A stretch of DNA of 64,000 bases from JAWXCE01 sp034440495 (lineage in GTDB: Bacteria; Pseudomonadota; Alphaproteobacteria; Rhizobiales; Rhodomicrobiaceae): NCBI GenBank assembly GCA_034440495.1, contig JAWXCE010000034.1, forward strand, positions 4,957 through 68,956, written 5' to 3'. The translations under genes were made by a program, and so were the position numbers. Positions 8,927 through 18,394 of the stretch are shown here, in pieces (position 1 is the stretch's first letter; each line of letters opens with the position of its first letter). A model generated the notes under the pieces. That model was not told where the DNA came from and searched no databases. It saw nothing but the letters and a program-made list of their open reading frames with translations.

Positions 8927-11351
8927 ATGTCTGATCTGGCGCTGAAAACGGGCGATGTCGGTCGATTGAAGGATTTGCTATTCGGCGAAGAACGCCGTCT
9001 CCTTTCGGAAGTCCAACAGCTTGTCACACGACATGACGAACGCATCGGCACGGACGACCGGCTTCAGCAAAGCGTCTCGCACATCATCGCACTGGCCCTG
9101 CGCGACGTACAGATCAAGCAGCATGAACAGCTCGCCGCCACCATATCGCCGCTCGTCATGGCGGGCGTTAAACGCGAAATCCTGAACTCCCGGAATGACC
9201 TCATCGACGCTATGCACCCGATGATGGGGTCGATGATGTCGGCTTATGTAACAAATGGCCTGCGCGATTTCCTGCATCAGACCGACCGCCGCCTGGAAAG
9301 CGGCCTATCGCCAAGGCGATGGCGGCTGCGTATCAAAAGCGCGCTTACCGGAGTACCTGTTCACGAGTTGGTTCTCCGCGAACGAAATCTGGTGAAGGTT
9401 GTGGACATTTTGCTGCTAAAACGCGGCTCAGGCGTGCTTGTCGACCGCGGGCAAGCCGAGCCGGACGAGGCCGGTGCGCCAAGTCAAAATCCGGCGCTCC
9501 AGAGCGGGATGCCTTCCGCCATCACGGATTTCGCGCGCGAAGCCTTCTCCGACGGCAAGAGCGAGCTACGCACCCTCGACATTGGCAGCGCCCGTATCTT
9601 CCTGCGCAGCTCGCCAGCCTATCTGGTGGCCGTAAGATGCGTTGGGCAAACGAGTTCTGGTGCGGAGAAAAAAATTGACCGCGCCGTGCTGCGCGCTTTT
9701 GAGGATTACTCGGACGCGCTATCGGCTGCGCGCGCGACGGATCGGCCGTCCGCCGTGTGTTGCCCGCCCTCGCCGACTGTTTGGCCGAAGCGCTTGCACC
9801 GGACATGGCGGATGGCGCCGTGCGTGGTGGTCGTCTACGCTATGTCATGACCTTAGGGGCGCTAGTCGGCCTCATGGGCTTTGCGACGGTCGGGCGGCAA
9901 ATCGTCAAAAGTATGGAAGTATCAGCCAAACAACGTGAGATCGAAACGGTCGCCGCCGAAGAGTTTAAAGGTCTTCCGATAGCGGTGCGTCAGGAGGCAA
10001 GCGGCCGAGGGTTCGTGGTGTCGGGCGTCGCGCCGTCACAGGATGCCGCCATCGCGCTGAACCGCGCAATCCAGGAAGCGGCGCGGCCTGTTCCCGTCAC
10101 CGTCAACCTCATAACCGGCCTCGTCACCTCGACAAACGAGATTGTAGGCGAAACCCTGAATGTGGTCACGGGCGTAGCGGACGGTACGGTGCGCGGTGTG
10201 GTGAACACGGTCGATAAGACGACAAGAACTGTTGTCAATCTGGCGGAAGACGTGACCCAGACGGCGGTCAAAACCGTGGACGGCGTTGTCAGGACAACCG
10301 CCGATGTCGTTACGCAGACAGTTGGCGCGGTCGAAACACTCACCAAACATCTCGGCAGTCTGGAGCAGTCGCTTGCGGTGGCTGCGCCGGACGGCCAGAT
10401 CGTGAAACTGCCAAAGCCGATCGCGGAATTGCCGCAAAGGCTTGCCGAGACTGAAGACCGCATTAAACAGGGTGCGGCCGAGCGCTCGATCAGCGATCTG
10501 GACGGTCGGCTTCAAACCCTGAAACAGCAGTTAAGGGATAATCTTGGGGCGCCGGATGACGCCGAGTCGGCAAAATTGCAGCGCCAAGTCGCCTCCCTGC
10601 AAACCGATATCGAGGCCGCGCGGTCGCGATTGAAATCCAGATCGGGCGCGGATGCGGGGGCCAGCCCTGAAGACATGAGCGCGCTTTCCATCAAAGTCGC
10701 CGATGTCGAGCGCGACGCAGCCGTGGCGCCGTTCAAACGCCAGGTCAAGACCTTAAGCGATAGTTTGCGCGTTTTAACCGCCCGCGTCGGCGGCGGCGAT
10801 GCTGCGCGGGACGATCAGGACGAACGCCAATCGAGGAAAGCCCGCAGCAAAGACGATGGCAATGCGGGTAAGGACAACTTCGATCTGGCGGGAGAACTGA
10901 AAAGATCGCTAACCGCAGGACCAATAGATGCTGAACCCTACAGCGCAGAGGCAAGCGTGCGCGATCTGGCGGCGCGCGTGAAAGGATCTGCGATAGGGCC
11001 GAAGGTGAATGGCAGGGCTATGGGCGCGTCTACTTCCACTCCAGTTGCAGCCAATGGCGCTACAAATCCTGTTCAAGGCGTTGGCGATAACACGCAGAGT
11101 GTGTTGACGGGGGTGACGCTACCCACGAGAGTATGGTGCGGTTTTCGAAGGAATTTCAGATCAGAATGCTGGGCCGACCTCTGGCTTTTGTGATGAATAA
11201 GGAAGACCTAGCTCCGGACGTGACATTCGACACTCCGGCCCATCTGTTTCCCGCCGGCCTTAATCCGGTCAAAACCAGCGCCAAATCCGGGATGAATGTG
11301 CGGGCCGCATTCCTCGGCTTGGTGCAAGCCATCCACAGGATCGGGCTGTGA
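8927..11351 (+). pseudogene. Large membrane-anchored envelope protein, broken by frameshifts
   Basis: The N-terminal part (8927 to about 9730) is a cytosolic-looking domain (LKDLLFGEERRLLSEVQ, then IIALALRDVQIKQHEQL, then LDIGSARIFLRSSPAYLVAV). It resembles the start of a family often annotated as OmpA-related in alphaproteobacteria. The frame is lost inside a GC dinucleotide run at 9728-9736. Removing one GC unit joins ALSAAR to DGSAVRRVLPALAD in the next frame. That frame then gives a transmembrane segment (GALVGLMGFATVG), a BON-like stretch, a Val/Thr-rich repeat part and a coiled coil. A second frame change is needed near 11100-11130 to reach the C-terminus that stops at 11351 and overlaps the kinase start. 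The broken state is seen directly, while family and function are tentative. Confidence 0.65.
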
Positions 11352-12896
11352 GCGTGTCCATCAACGAAAAGGAACTGTTGCGCTCTGCGGCGCGCCCTGT
11401 CGATGACGGACATATGGCATTCGCGGCGCTTGATAGCGCTCTTGTGGCGCGCTGGCAGTACGGGGCGCTTGCCGAATGGATACCGCTCGAACAGCCCATC
11501 TGCTCCGTAACGCCTGCTTTCATAGGCCTTGAGACTGATCTGCTAGCCATGCAGGATGATGCGAAAACGACATTTGCCCTACCCAAAATCGGCCTCAGCG
11601 CGCTGAAAGTTCAGGCCGACAAAGTCTCGATGGAAGTTTTCTGGCGGAGTTGCGACGAAACTTATCTGCTTGTTATCTCGCGCCTCGGCGCGCCGATGGA
11701 GCTTGAGTTCGAGCTGACCAAGCAAATTCGCGCCCGCCGTATAGCGGAGGATAATTACCGACTTGCCAAAGAAAAGACGATCGAGAAGCAGCAACTGATC
11801 GACCTTGTGATCGACTATGCGCCCGCTGCCATCGCCATGTTCGACCGGGAAAAACGTTATGTTTTCGCAACCAGACGATGGTCGGAGGATTTCGGGCTGG
11901 GACGGGAGCCGCTGCTCGGCTGATCCTACAAGGATATTCCGCCGTTTGCTCACGCGCCCCATCTGGCGCTTCTTGATGAGTGCCTAAGTGGCGCGCCAGC
12001 GGCAACCGGCGTGGCTCCAATAGAGGTCGCCGATGGCCGTCGCGAGTGGGCCCGCTTCGATCATCAGCCATGGCGGCGAACCGATGGCGGCATTGGCGGC
12101 GCCATTGCCTTTGGCGGGCTGTTGACCGAAACCGTCGAAAATCGCCGCGAGCTTGAAAACCGCAACGCCGATCTGGTGCGCGCTAACGAGGAGCTTGAGG
12201 GGTTTGCGTCCATTATAGCGCACGATCTGAGCGCTCCCTTGCGAGCCATCCAGTATGCTCTGGACGAGGCGAGAAAGTCCCCGCAGGAAGCTGGCGACCA
12301 TACACGTAGAGCGCTTGCTCACGCCCGGCGGATGGAAACCATGCTCTCGGATTTGCTGGACTATTGCCGAGTTGGCGGCCAGCGCGCGAGTTTTGCCGAG
12401 ATTGACCTAGTCGGGCTTGTGGGAGAGATTATTACGTCGCTCCCCGGCGCGGACAGGTTCGACATTCGCGTTTGCGGGGCGCCGGAGGTGATATCCGCCG
12501 CCATTGCACCGCTTGATCTTGCCTTGCGCAACCTTCTCGATAACGCCATCAAGCATCACGACTGCGGACACGGCGCCATAACGATCAGCGTCGTAAATTG
12601 TGCGGATGTCTGGGAGATCACGTTGGCGGACGACGGGCCGGGCATCGATCCGGCGCAACATGACGCCGTCTTCAAACTTTTCCAGAAAACGGCCGCATCG
12701 CGAGAGACGCCAGGAAGCGGCGTTGGGCTCGCCATCGTTAAAAAAAACCATCGAAGCACAAGGCGGCGCGATTTTACTCGTTTCCAATCCCGGCGCCCGA
12801 CGCGGGTCGACGTTCTGTATTTCGCTACCGAAAAGCCAGCAAAGTGATGCAACTTTGCACGATCAAGAAAAACTAGGTTTTGTACACATATTGTGA
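11348..12896 (+). pseudogene. PAS-type sensor histidine kinase, disrupted
   Basis: A soluble histidine kinase is readable across three pieces. The first (from GTG 11348) has an N-terminal sensor part and the start of a PAS domain (LVIDYAPAAIAMFDREKRYV). It ends at an in-frame TGA (11921-11923) where homologues usually have Arg or similar. The same frame continues with the H-box AHDLSAPLRAIQ, the N-box NLLDNAIKHH, DDGPGI and GSGVGLAIVKK. A run of eight A (12740-12747) then shifts the frame. With seven A the protein continues KKTIEAQGGAILLVSNPGA and ends at 12896. The gene overlaps the upstream pseudogene stop and precedes a response regulator, so it was once a two-component pair. As written it cannot make an active kinase. 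Confidence 0.8.
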
Positions 12897-13009
12897 AATT
12901 TATCAGTTGATACACTTAAAAGTTGCAGCCTAAATGCTTTTTTTTTCTTCACCGCTCCTGCCTGTCATAAACTTTTGCTCGTTGAGGTTGTATAGGCGGA
13001 GAAAATAAT

Positions 13010-13675
13010 ATGAAAACCATCACTTTTGCCCGCTTAAAGCCCGCCCCTAACGCCCTGTGGATTTACGTTGTCGACGACAATGCTGACGACCGGCGCGCGG
13101 TTTGCTCGATATTCGCTTCGGCTGACGTGAATGTGCGCGCGTTCGACGACGGTCAGAGTTTTCTCGCATCTCTCGACAGCCTTAATCCCGGCTGCGTTGT
13201 GCTGGATGTGCGAATGCCGGGCATCGACGGCCTGTCGGTTATGGAGTTTTTAAGCCGCCGCCGGCCGGATTGGCCCGTCGTCATGATGTCGAACCAGAGC
13301 AGCATCCCAATTGTCGTGCGCGCCATGCAGCGGGGAGCGCGGCATTTCGTCGACAAGCCTTGCGACGGTGCACGCCTGAAGGATGCCATTGCGGAAGCTC
13401 AGTCGGTCAAGCCGAAGGATAAGCCTACAACTCCAAAACATCGCCAGCCTTTATGTAAATTAATCACGCCGCGCGAGATGGACGTGCTGCGCCTTTCGCT
13501 ACTCGGTCAGCAGAACAAATCGGTCGCATATGCTCTCGGCATCAGCGAGCGCACCGTCGAGGTGCATCGTGCGTGATTGATGCGACGTCTTGAGGTTCGC
13601 AGCTTTGCGGAACTGATACGGAAAGCGGTCGAATATGGCGTTGACGACCAGCAGGCGCTTTCGCCTCACATGTGA
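13010..13675 (+). pseudogene. FixJ/NarL-type response regulator with premature stop
   Basis: The receiver domain is intact: acidic pair VVDDNADD, phosphoacceptor in VVLDVRMPGIDG, and the Lys in FVDKPCDG. The LuxR-type DNA-binding helix-turn-helix follows (LITPREMDVLRLSLLGQQNK, then ISERTVEVHRA). It is interrupted by TGA at 13574-13576 inside the recognition helix region. The same frame continues with LMRRLEVRSFAELIRKAVEYG and a proper end at 13673-13675. The lesion removes the last helix of the DNA-binding domain, so the truncated product would probably not bind DNA normally. It sits 113 bases after the broken kinase, its likely partner. Confidence 0.8.
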
Positions 13676-13826
13676 CCCGATCGTGAAACAGAATCAGAAC
13701 AAATTTGGGACAGTTTTAAAAAGTGGTGCGCCTAGACGGACAAATCTCGAACGAATTGTTTGAGATTCTGACCGAATGGAACGCTGTTTTGGAGCACCGT
13801 GGGTCATCAGACCCGGCGGTGCCGCC

Positions 13827-14267
13827 ATGTCCCTAAGCGATGCGTTCCGACCGCCCAGTGCCGGGGACTTTACGCAAAACCCCGTTCAAAATCAACGATC
13901 AAAACGCCCCGCGCCGTTCAGCCTTCGTTTGTCAGAGGCCGAACGCGCCCGCCTGATCGATGAGGCCGGAGCCGCACCGCTCGGCGCATACATTAAAGCG
14001 AAACTGCTGGGCAACGCTCTTCCGGTACGTATGCGCCGGACGGGCCTCGCCGTTGAGGATCGCAAAGCCCTCGCCCAAGCGCTGGCCCTGCTCGGTAGCT
14101 CCCGGCTTTCCAGCAACCTGAACCAACTCGCCCACGCCGCTCATATCGGCGCTCTGCTGGTGACGCCGGAAACCGAAGCCGAACTAATGGCGGCGTTGTC
14201 GGATGTCCGCCGCATGCGCGGTCTTCTTCTCACGGCCCTCGGTTTAAAGCCGGAGGCGACGCCATGA
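13827..14267 (+). CDS. mobC: MobC-like relaxosome protein
   Basis: This is a 146-residue accessory protein for conjugal mobilization. After a variable leader it shows FSLRLSEAERARLIDEAGAA (ribbon-helix-helix-like) and then SSRLSSNLNQLAHAAHIGAL, a region typical of plasmid MobC proteins that help the relaxase open oriT. ATG at 13827 is preferred to an upstream in-frame TTG or ATG because of the run of plausible residues MSLSDAF. Its last 4 bases overlap the relaxase start (ATGA at 14264-14267), the usual mobCA arrangement. Confidence 0.8.
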   Translation: MSLSDAFRPPSAGDFTQNPVQNQRSKRPAPFSLRLSEAERARLIDEAGAAPLGAYIKAKLLGNALPVRMRRTGLAVEDRKALAQALALLGSSRLSSNLNQLAHAAHIGALLVTPETEAELMAALSDVRRMRGLLLTALGLKPEATP

Positions 14268-15538
14268 TCCTCAAAGCCTCCCAACGCGGCGGGGGCGCTG
14301 ACCTCGCCGTTCATCTTATGCGCATTGACGATAACGAACACGTCCACGTGTATGAACTGCGCGGCTTCGCCTCCGGTACGCTTAAAGAAGCCTTCAAAGA
14401 AGTGGACGCGATCAGTCGCGGCACACAGTGCCGCCAGTATCTGTTTTCCTTAAGCCTTAGCCCGCCGGAGCAAGAGAATGTAAGCGCGGACGTCTTCGCG
14501 CAAACCATCGACCGTATCGAGCAACGGCTCGGCCTCGACGGACAGCCCCGCGCGGTTGTTTTCCATGAGAAGGAAGGCCGCCGCCATGCCCATTGCGTCT
14601 GGAGCCGCATTGACGCGCAGAGCATGACCGCGAAACCTCTGCCCTTCTTCAAGAACAAGCTGATGGAAGTCTCCCGCGATCTCTATCTCGATCATGGCTG
14701 GCAAATGCCCTCCGGCATGATCGACGCAAGCGCCCGCAATCCCACGAACTTCACGCTTGCCGAATGGCAACAAGCCAAACGGCTGGGCCATGACCCGCGT
14801 TGGACGAAACAAGTCCTGCAGGATTGCTGGAAAAACGCCGATAGCCGCAAAGCCTTCGAAAGCGCGTTGCAGGATCGCGGCTTCTTCCTCGCCAAGGGCG
14901 ACAAGCGCAGCCACGTCGTTCTCGACCATAGCGGCGAAGTTTATTCCCTGCCGCGCATGCTCGATCTTAAAACCAGGGACGTGCGCACTAGGCTTGGCGA
15001 TGGCGACGATCTCCCCGGCGTGGAGGCAACTCAACAAACCATCGGTGAGCGCATGTCTCCGGCCATTCGCCGCCATGTCGCAGAATCTCGGGCGCAATTC
15101 GAAAAACGCTCCGCAACGCTCGGCCACGCCAAAATGGAGATGACCCATCGTCACCGGGAAGCGCGGAGCACCCTCGATCAACGCTTAAGCGTTGAATGGA
15201 GCCTGGAATCGCGCGAACGGGCCGCACGGCTTCCCAAAGGCTTGGCCGGTCTGTGGCACCGCCTCACCGGCAAATACCAGGAAGTACGCAGCCAGAACGA
15301 AGCCCAAGCCCGGGCCACGCTCGCGCGGCATGCGCAAGAGCGGCAAAAGCTGATCGAGCAGCAGCTCGAACAGCGCCGCCTCATTCAAAAACAGTTCAAG
15401 GAACTGCGCGGACGGCAAGCGGCCCAGCTCTTAAGTCTGCGCGAGGATGTGGGCCGCTATCTCAAACTGACGCGCGGGGATTCCCGAACCACCGAGCGAA
15501 GCCGCTCCGCCAGCCTGTCTCTCAAACTCGAACGGTAA
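14264..15538 (+). CDS. Relaxase / mobilization nuclease (MobA/VirD2-like)
   Basis: This 424-residue protein would nick the transfer origin and stay bound to the 5' end of the transferred strand. The N-terminal domain carries the histidine motif in GRRHAHCVWSRID (residues ~106-118), matching the HxH metal-binding motif III of MOBP/VirD2-type relaxases. AVVFHEKEG precedes it. The catalytic Tyr is not assigned with confidence. The C-terminal third (from ~260) is a long, Arg/Gln-rich helical tail (EQQLEQRRLIQKQFKELRG). The gene is intact and coupled to mobC. Two small membrane or accessory genes follow closely on the same strand. Confidence 0.85.
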   Translation: MILKASQRGGGADLAVHLMRIDDNEHVHVYELRGFASGTLKEAFKEVDAISRGTQCRQYLFSLSLSPPEQENVSADVFAQTIDRIEQRLGLDGQPRAVVFHEKEGRRHAHCVWSRIDAQSMTAKPLPFFKNKLMEVSRDLYLDHGWQMPSGMIDASARNPTNFTLAEWQQAKRLGHDPRWTKQVLQDCWKNADSRKAFESALQDRGFFLAKGDKRSHVVLDHSGEVYSLPRMLDLKTRDVRTRLGDGDDLPGVEATQQTIGERMSPAIRRHVAESRAQFEKRSATLGHAKMEMTHRHREARSTLDQRLSVEWSLESRERAARLPKGLAGLWHRLTGKYQEVRSQNEAQARATLARHAQERQKLIEQQLEQRRLIQKQFKELRGRQAAQLLSLREDVGRYLKLTRGDSRTTERSRSASLSLKLER

Positions 15539-15563
15539 CGCAAAACCGCCATAGGAGACTTCC

Positions 15564-16058
15564 ATGTCTGACCGAAACGACGGAAACGGGGGCGTCATCC
15601 TCGTGTTCGCGGTGATCGCCACCGCTATCTTTTATGCCTTGCTGATTATGTTTGCCGTCCTGGCGTTTATCGCCCTCGTGATGAGCATCTTAAGTCTGTG
15701 CGCCTGGAACAGGCCGCTCACCATCGGCAAGATGACGATCCACCCCGAAGAAGCACAAGACTTTGTTGGGCGGGGTATCTGCGGAGCCATCCTGCTGCCG
15801 CTGTTCGTCGGGTTCTTCTGCATTCTGTTCGGAGGCCGGGTCGAAGAGTGGTTGTGGCCTTATATCCTGATCGCCGGATATACGGCGGGATCACTTGGGG
15901 TTGCGATTCTGCAAAGCATGGACGCAGAGTCATCTTCACCCGTGCGGGAACTGCGCACACCGCCTCCCGCCGCTATCGCTCCGCCGCCGCAATCCCCGGC
16001 AACGCCTCCCGCTCCTTTTAAGTTTGCAAGCTGGGATGATGAGGTGCATGGCGGATGA
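15564..16058 (+). CDS. Membrane protein of the mobilization cluster, unknown function
   Basis: This 164-residue protein has two to four hydrophobic segments: residues ~8-42 (ILVFAVIATAIFYALLIMF), ~70-90, and ~96-112. It ends in a proline-rich cytoplasmic-looking tail with the pattern PPPAAIAPPPQSPATPPA. It starts 25 bases after the relaxase stop, with a GGAGA element before the ATG. Similar small membrane proteins accompany mob genes in alphaproteobacterial elements. A role in docking the relaxosome to a helper secretion channel is a guess. No catalytic motif is present. Confidence 0.65.
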   Translation: MSDRNDGNGGVILVFAVIATAIFYALLIMFAVLAFIALVMSILSLCAWNRPLTIGKMTIHPEEAQDFVGRGICGAILLPLFVGFFCILFGGRVEEWLWPYILIAGYTAGSLGVAILQSMDAESSSPVRELRTPPPAAIAPPPQSPATPPAPFKFASWDDEVHGG

Positions 16059-16285
16059 GCTTCCGGAGTATTGTCGAGGTTTATCAATTCTTCTGGATGA
16101 TCGAATCCCATTCGCAGCAGCGCCTTGCGTGGAAGGACGCGGCGCAAGCGCGGATTGCGCGGGACCGGGCGGAAGCCCACGCCGCCGCGCAGCTCCAAGA
16201 AATGTTGATCGCCAATCCTAGCGGCTCTCTAGGCAACGCCAAGATCAACGATCCTGATAAAATCAATCAATCGGGGTTGCTATGA
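16055..16285 (+). CDS. Small helical protein of the mobilization cluster
   Basis: This 76-residue charged helical protein (WKDAAQARIARDRAEAHAAA) overlaps the upstream membrane protein by 4 bases and the next tiny frame by 4 bases. This is consistent with translational coupling in the mob operon. I do not recognise a family. Confidence 0.5.
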   Translation: MSFRSIVEVYQFFWMIESHSQQRLAWKDAAQARIARDRAEAHAAAQLQEMLIANPSGSLGNAKINDPDKINQSGLL

Positions 16286-16518
16286 ACGAGATAACAACCT
16301 CTCAAAATCACGGCATGCGGCGCGGGATACCGTCGCCCGGACATGTGAAGAAGCGGGCTTTATAATCAAAAAGTAAGGGCTTTATGGCCCGTATCGCCAA
16401 CCTGTCATGGGCCGACCCTGAAGGCCGTGACCATGCGACGGTGGTGACAGTGAAGCCCGGCTCACAAAGATTGCTTCCCTTTTTGGCGTCTGGTATGATT
16501 AAATCATACTTATTGTAG
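16282..16518 (+). pseudogene. Two tiny frames, likely remnants of the next mob-operon gene
   Basis: ATG at 16282 (4-base overlap with the previous gene) opens a 27-residue frame ending in SPGHVKKRAL at 16365. A second frame, 16384-16518 (MARIANLSWADPEGRDHATV at its start), follows in 18 bases. Both look like beginnings of longer genes cut short just before the ParDE operator. They may be the stump left when the toxin-antitoxin locus was inserted. They could also be unrelated small genes. Confidence 0.35.
16493..16509. promoter_or_regulatory. Palindromic operator upstream of parDE
   Basis: A perfect inverted repeat, GTATGAT-TAA-ATCATAC, lies 17 bases before the ParD start codon. ParD-type ribbon-helix-helix antitoxins repress their own promoter at such palindromes. 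It overlaps the end of the upstream remnant frame. Confidence 0.7.
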
Positions 16519-16526
16519 AGGTTCCC

Positions 16527-16802
16527 ATGTCCGCCACAGAAAAACGAACGTTCAGCCTCCCGTCCGAACACGCCGCGTTTATCGACGCGAAGGTAAAGTC
16601 CGGCGGCTATGCGAGCGGGAGTGAAGTCGTTCGGGCAGGACTGCGGGCTTTGCAGGAACGTGATGCCGCTATCGAACGCTGGCTTAGTGACGAAGTCGCA
16701 TCAACCTATGACGATGTAAAATCGGGGCGGAGCAAGACCTATCCCGCAACCACCGTCTTTGAAGAAATCCGCGCACGTCATGCAGCCACCGAGACCTCGT
16801 GA
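16527..16802 (+). CDS. parD: ParD-family antitoxin
   Basis: This 91-residue type II antitoxin has an N-terminal ribbon-helix-helix (KRTFSLPSEHAAFIDAKVKS, then GGYASGSEVVRAGLRALQER). That part binds DNA as a dimer, and the C-terminal tail wraps and neutralises the ParE toxin. The start is preceded by a strong GTAGAGG element. Its end overlaps the toxin start by 4 bases. Expression is probably autoregulated through the palindrome just upstream. Confidence 0.9.
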   Translation: MSATEKRTFSLPSEHAAFIDAKVKSGGYASGSEVVRAGLRALQERDAAIERWLSDEVASTYDDVKSGRSKTYPATTVFEEIRARHAATETS

Positions 16803-17101
16803 AACTTCGCGCCGTTGAACTTGCGGAAGATGCAAAAAACGATATGATCGCTTTTTACGACTGGATCGCCAAAGCCACGAGTCCCGCAACCGCCCTTTCT
16901 TATATCGAACGGATCGAGACTTACATTCAAGGTTTCGAGGTCGCGTCCGAGTGCGGGCATTTGCGAGAGGACATCCGTCCTGGTTTGCGCATTGTCGGCT
17001 TCGAGAACCGCGTGACAATCGCTTTCGTTGTGGAGGATGAGCGCGTTGTCATTCTGAGGCTGTTCTATGCCGGACAAAACTGGGCGGAGCTAATGCAATA
17101 G
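16799..17101 (+). CDS. parE: ParE-family toxin
   Basis: This 100-residue RelE/ParE-fold toxin starts with GTG, overlapping the antitoxin stop. It shows the usual order: VELAEDAKNDMIAFYDWIA (first helices), RIETYIQGFEV, the LREDIRPGLRIVGFENRVTI strand pair, and VVILRLFYAGQNW near the end. ParE proteins usually poison DNA gyrase. The pair is intact and probably serves to keep the island in the genome. Confidence 0.9.
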   Translation: MKLRAVELAEDAKNDMIAFYDWIAKATSPATALSYIERIETYIQGFEVASECGHLREDIRPGLRIVGFENRVTIAFVVEDERVVILRLFYAGQNWAELMQ

Positions 17102-17275
17102 GCGTGTTGGCTCGCCAAAATCACGTTTTTTCTGTATCGCGGGCGATTTTTTGGGACTCAAATTATTTGTGTATCTCGACTCCTTTGAGTGCCAGAATTT
17201 CATATGTCTGGCACTCAATCTGCCTTGAGTGCCAAGGGCTGGGACTAGGCCTGTTTCCATACAAGATGGCGAAGT

Positions 17276-17995
17276 TTAGTGGCCGCCCGTACAATCCTGA
17301 TTCATCAGGCGCCGGACAGAAGGGCAAGTTTTAAGAAGCTGGTCGATGGCTTTTCTTGCTCCTTTCAGCGGCACCGCAATAGCCTCTGCCAGATTATTCA
17401 GGTCCCTGACGGATTGAATTGAGACAGGTGGGCCGTCTTTCTGAACAATAAGGGTGCTTCCGGCATTAGAATAATTCATCCGAATAATCTTCTCCCTCAG
17501 AAAAAGAAGTTTCTTTGAACTCCTCAATTCCTTGATTTGCGCTGAGCAATAACCGCCAAGAGTTTCAACAAAACCAAGAGGGTTCTCCGTAAATATGCCC
17601 TGACCGGCAATGTAGAATGGTTGGACAAAAACCATCACCATTCCGGGTCTTTTTGTTGTGGCTGGAGCAAGCCCACGAGTCATTCTCAGCGAAGCCACAT
17701 AGTTGCTATCTGAGTTTGCATCCGTTCCCATGCAGGCGATACCGAACGCCTCCGAACCAATATTAACATGGGCGGAAAGCCCGAGCGCCGGATGCTCGCT
17801 GAATGTCCACTCCTCAGATTTTGAAGGGTTGCCGCTACACAAACGCTCAACGCAGGCATTGTAAGCCGGATCGTCGGCTCCTTTAGAACCTGCAAGGCAC
17901 CGCCAGACACACCGCTGCACTTCCATGTAATCTTCTTCGACGGCGGCGGGTATCGACGTACAGGCAAGCAAAACAAGTGCTACGATGATTCGCAT
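17276..17995 (-). CDS. Secreted Cys-containing protein of unknown function
   Basis: This 239-residue product has an N-terminal signal (MRIIVALVLLACTSIPAAVE). The LLAC could be a weak lipobox, which would make it a lipoprotein. The next 40 residues contain four Cys (RCVWRCLAGSKGADDPAYNA, CVERLC), probably disulfides. The rest is mixed alpha/beta with further Cys at the C-terminus (CPSVRRLMNQDC). No family is recognised. The 174 bases between it and ParE hold no gene. Confidence 0.6.
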   Translation of the reverse strand: MRIIVALVLLACTSIPAAVEEDYMEVQRCVWRCLAGSKGADDPAYNACVERLCSGNPSKSEEWTFSEHPALGLSAHVNIGSEAFGIACMGTDANSDSNYVASLRMTRGLAPATTKRPGMVMVFVQPFYIAGQGIFTENPLGFVETLGGYCSAQIKELRSSKKLLFLREKIIRMNYSNAGSTLIVQKDGPPVSIQSVRDLNNLAEAIAVPLKGARKAIDQLLKTCPSVRRLMNQDCTGGH

Positions 17996-18016
17996 AAAAA
18001 TGGCCCTGGAAAAAAA

Positions 18017-18070
18017 TTAGATCGTCTGAAAGAGGTCGGCGTCCGCCGGTATCGTCAAGGAAAATTTAGC
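18017..18070 (-). pseudogene. Truncated ParE toxin start
   Basis: Immediately overlapping the end of the orphan ParD gene, the minus strand reads AKFSLTIPADADLFQTI and stops. The first 13 residues match the usual beginning of ParE-type toxins. No start codon and no toxin body remain, so this is a stump. Confidence 0.5.
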
Positions 18071-18335
18071 CCTTGCGGCGATCACCTGTCCGGGCTTTCT
18101 TCTTTGCTTCTGCCAGAAGGCTTGAAACCGTCTCGCTTCCGATGCCACTCGCCCGTGAATCTGCGACCATGCGGCGAAGATCGTCGATAATAAGGTCAGG
18201 ATGCGCCCTGCGCTCGCGGTCACGCCGGACAAGATCGCGCACATAATCGCTAGAGCTGGCGTATTCTCCTTCTTTGATGCGGGCCTCGATCCAGTCTTTC
18301 ATGGGATCGGGCAGGGAAATTGTCATGGTTGCCAT
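18066..18335 (-). CDS. Orphan ParD-family antitoxin
   Basis: This is an 89-residue ribbon-helix-helix antitoxin: MATMTISLPDPMKDWIEARI followed by KEGEYASSSDYVRDLVRRDR. The C-terminal acidic/Lys tail (SLLAEAKKKARTGDRRKG) is usual for ParD. The ATG at 18335 is chosen because the upstream extension is AT-rich and lies toward the operator-like repeat. Its toxin is reduced to a stump directly downstream. It may still silence related toxins or its own promoter. It is not closely similar to the ParD at 16527. Confidence 0.8.
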   Translation of the reverse strand: MATMTISLPDPMKDWIEARIKEGEYASSSDYVRDLVRRDRERRAHPDLIIDDLRRMVADSRASGIGSETVSSLLAEAKKKARTGDRRKG

Positions 18336-18365
18336 TAAATAACTCCTGATTTTGATTATCTCAAA

Positions 18366-18394
18366 AATAAGCATATTTCACAAATATTCTTATT
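18366..18394. promoter_or_regulatory. Inverted repeat upstream of orphan parD
   Basis: AATAAGCATATT and AATATTCTTATT form 12-base arms with one mismatch around a 5-base centre. It lies 31 bases upstream of the orphan ParD start, in an AT-rich promoter-like stretch, so it is a likely autoregulatory operator. Confidence 0.55.

Noticed and set aside
13725..13735. TGGTGCG near the island left end as copy of the tRNA-Leu 3' end
   Set aside because: Only seven bases match the tRNA 3' end and the following bases differ, so it is not enough to call an attachment site.
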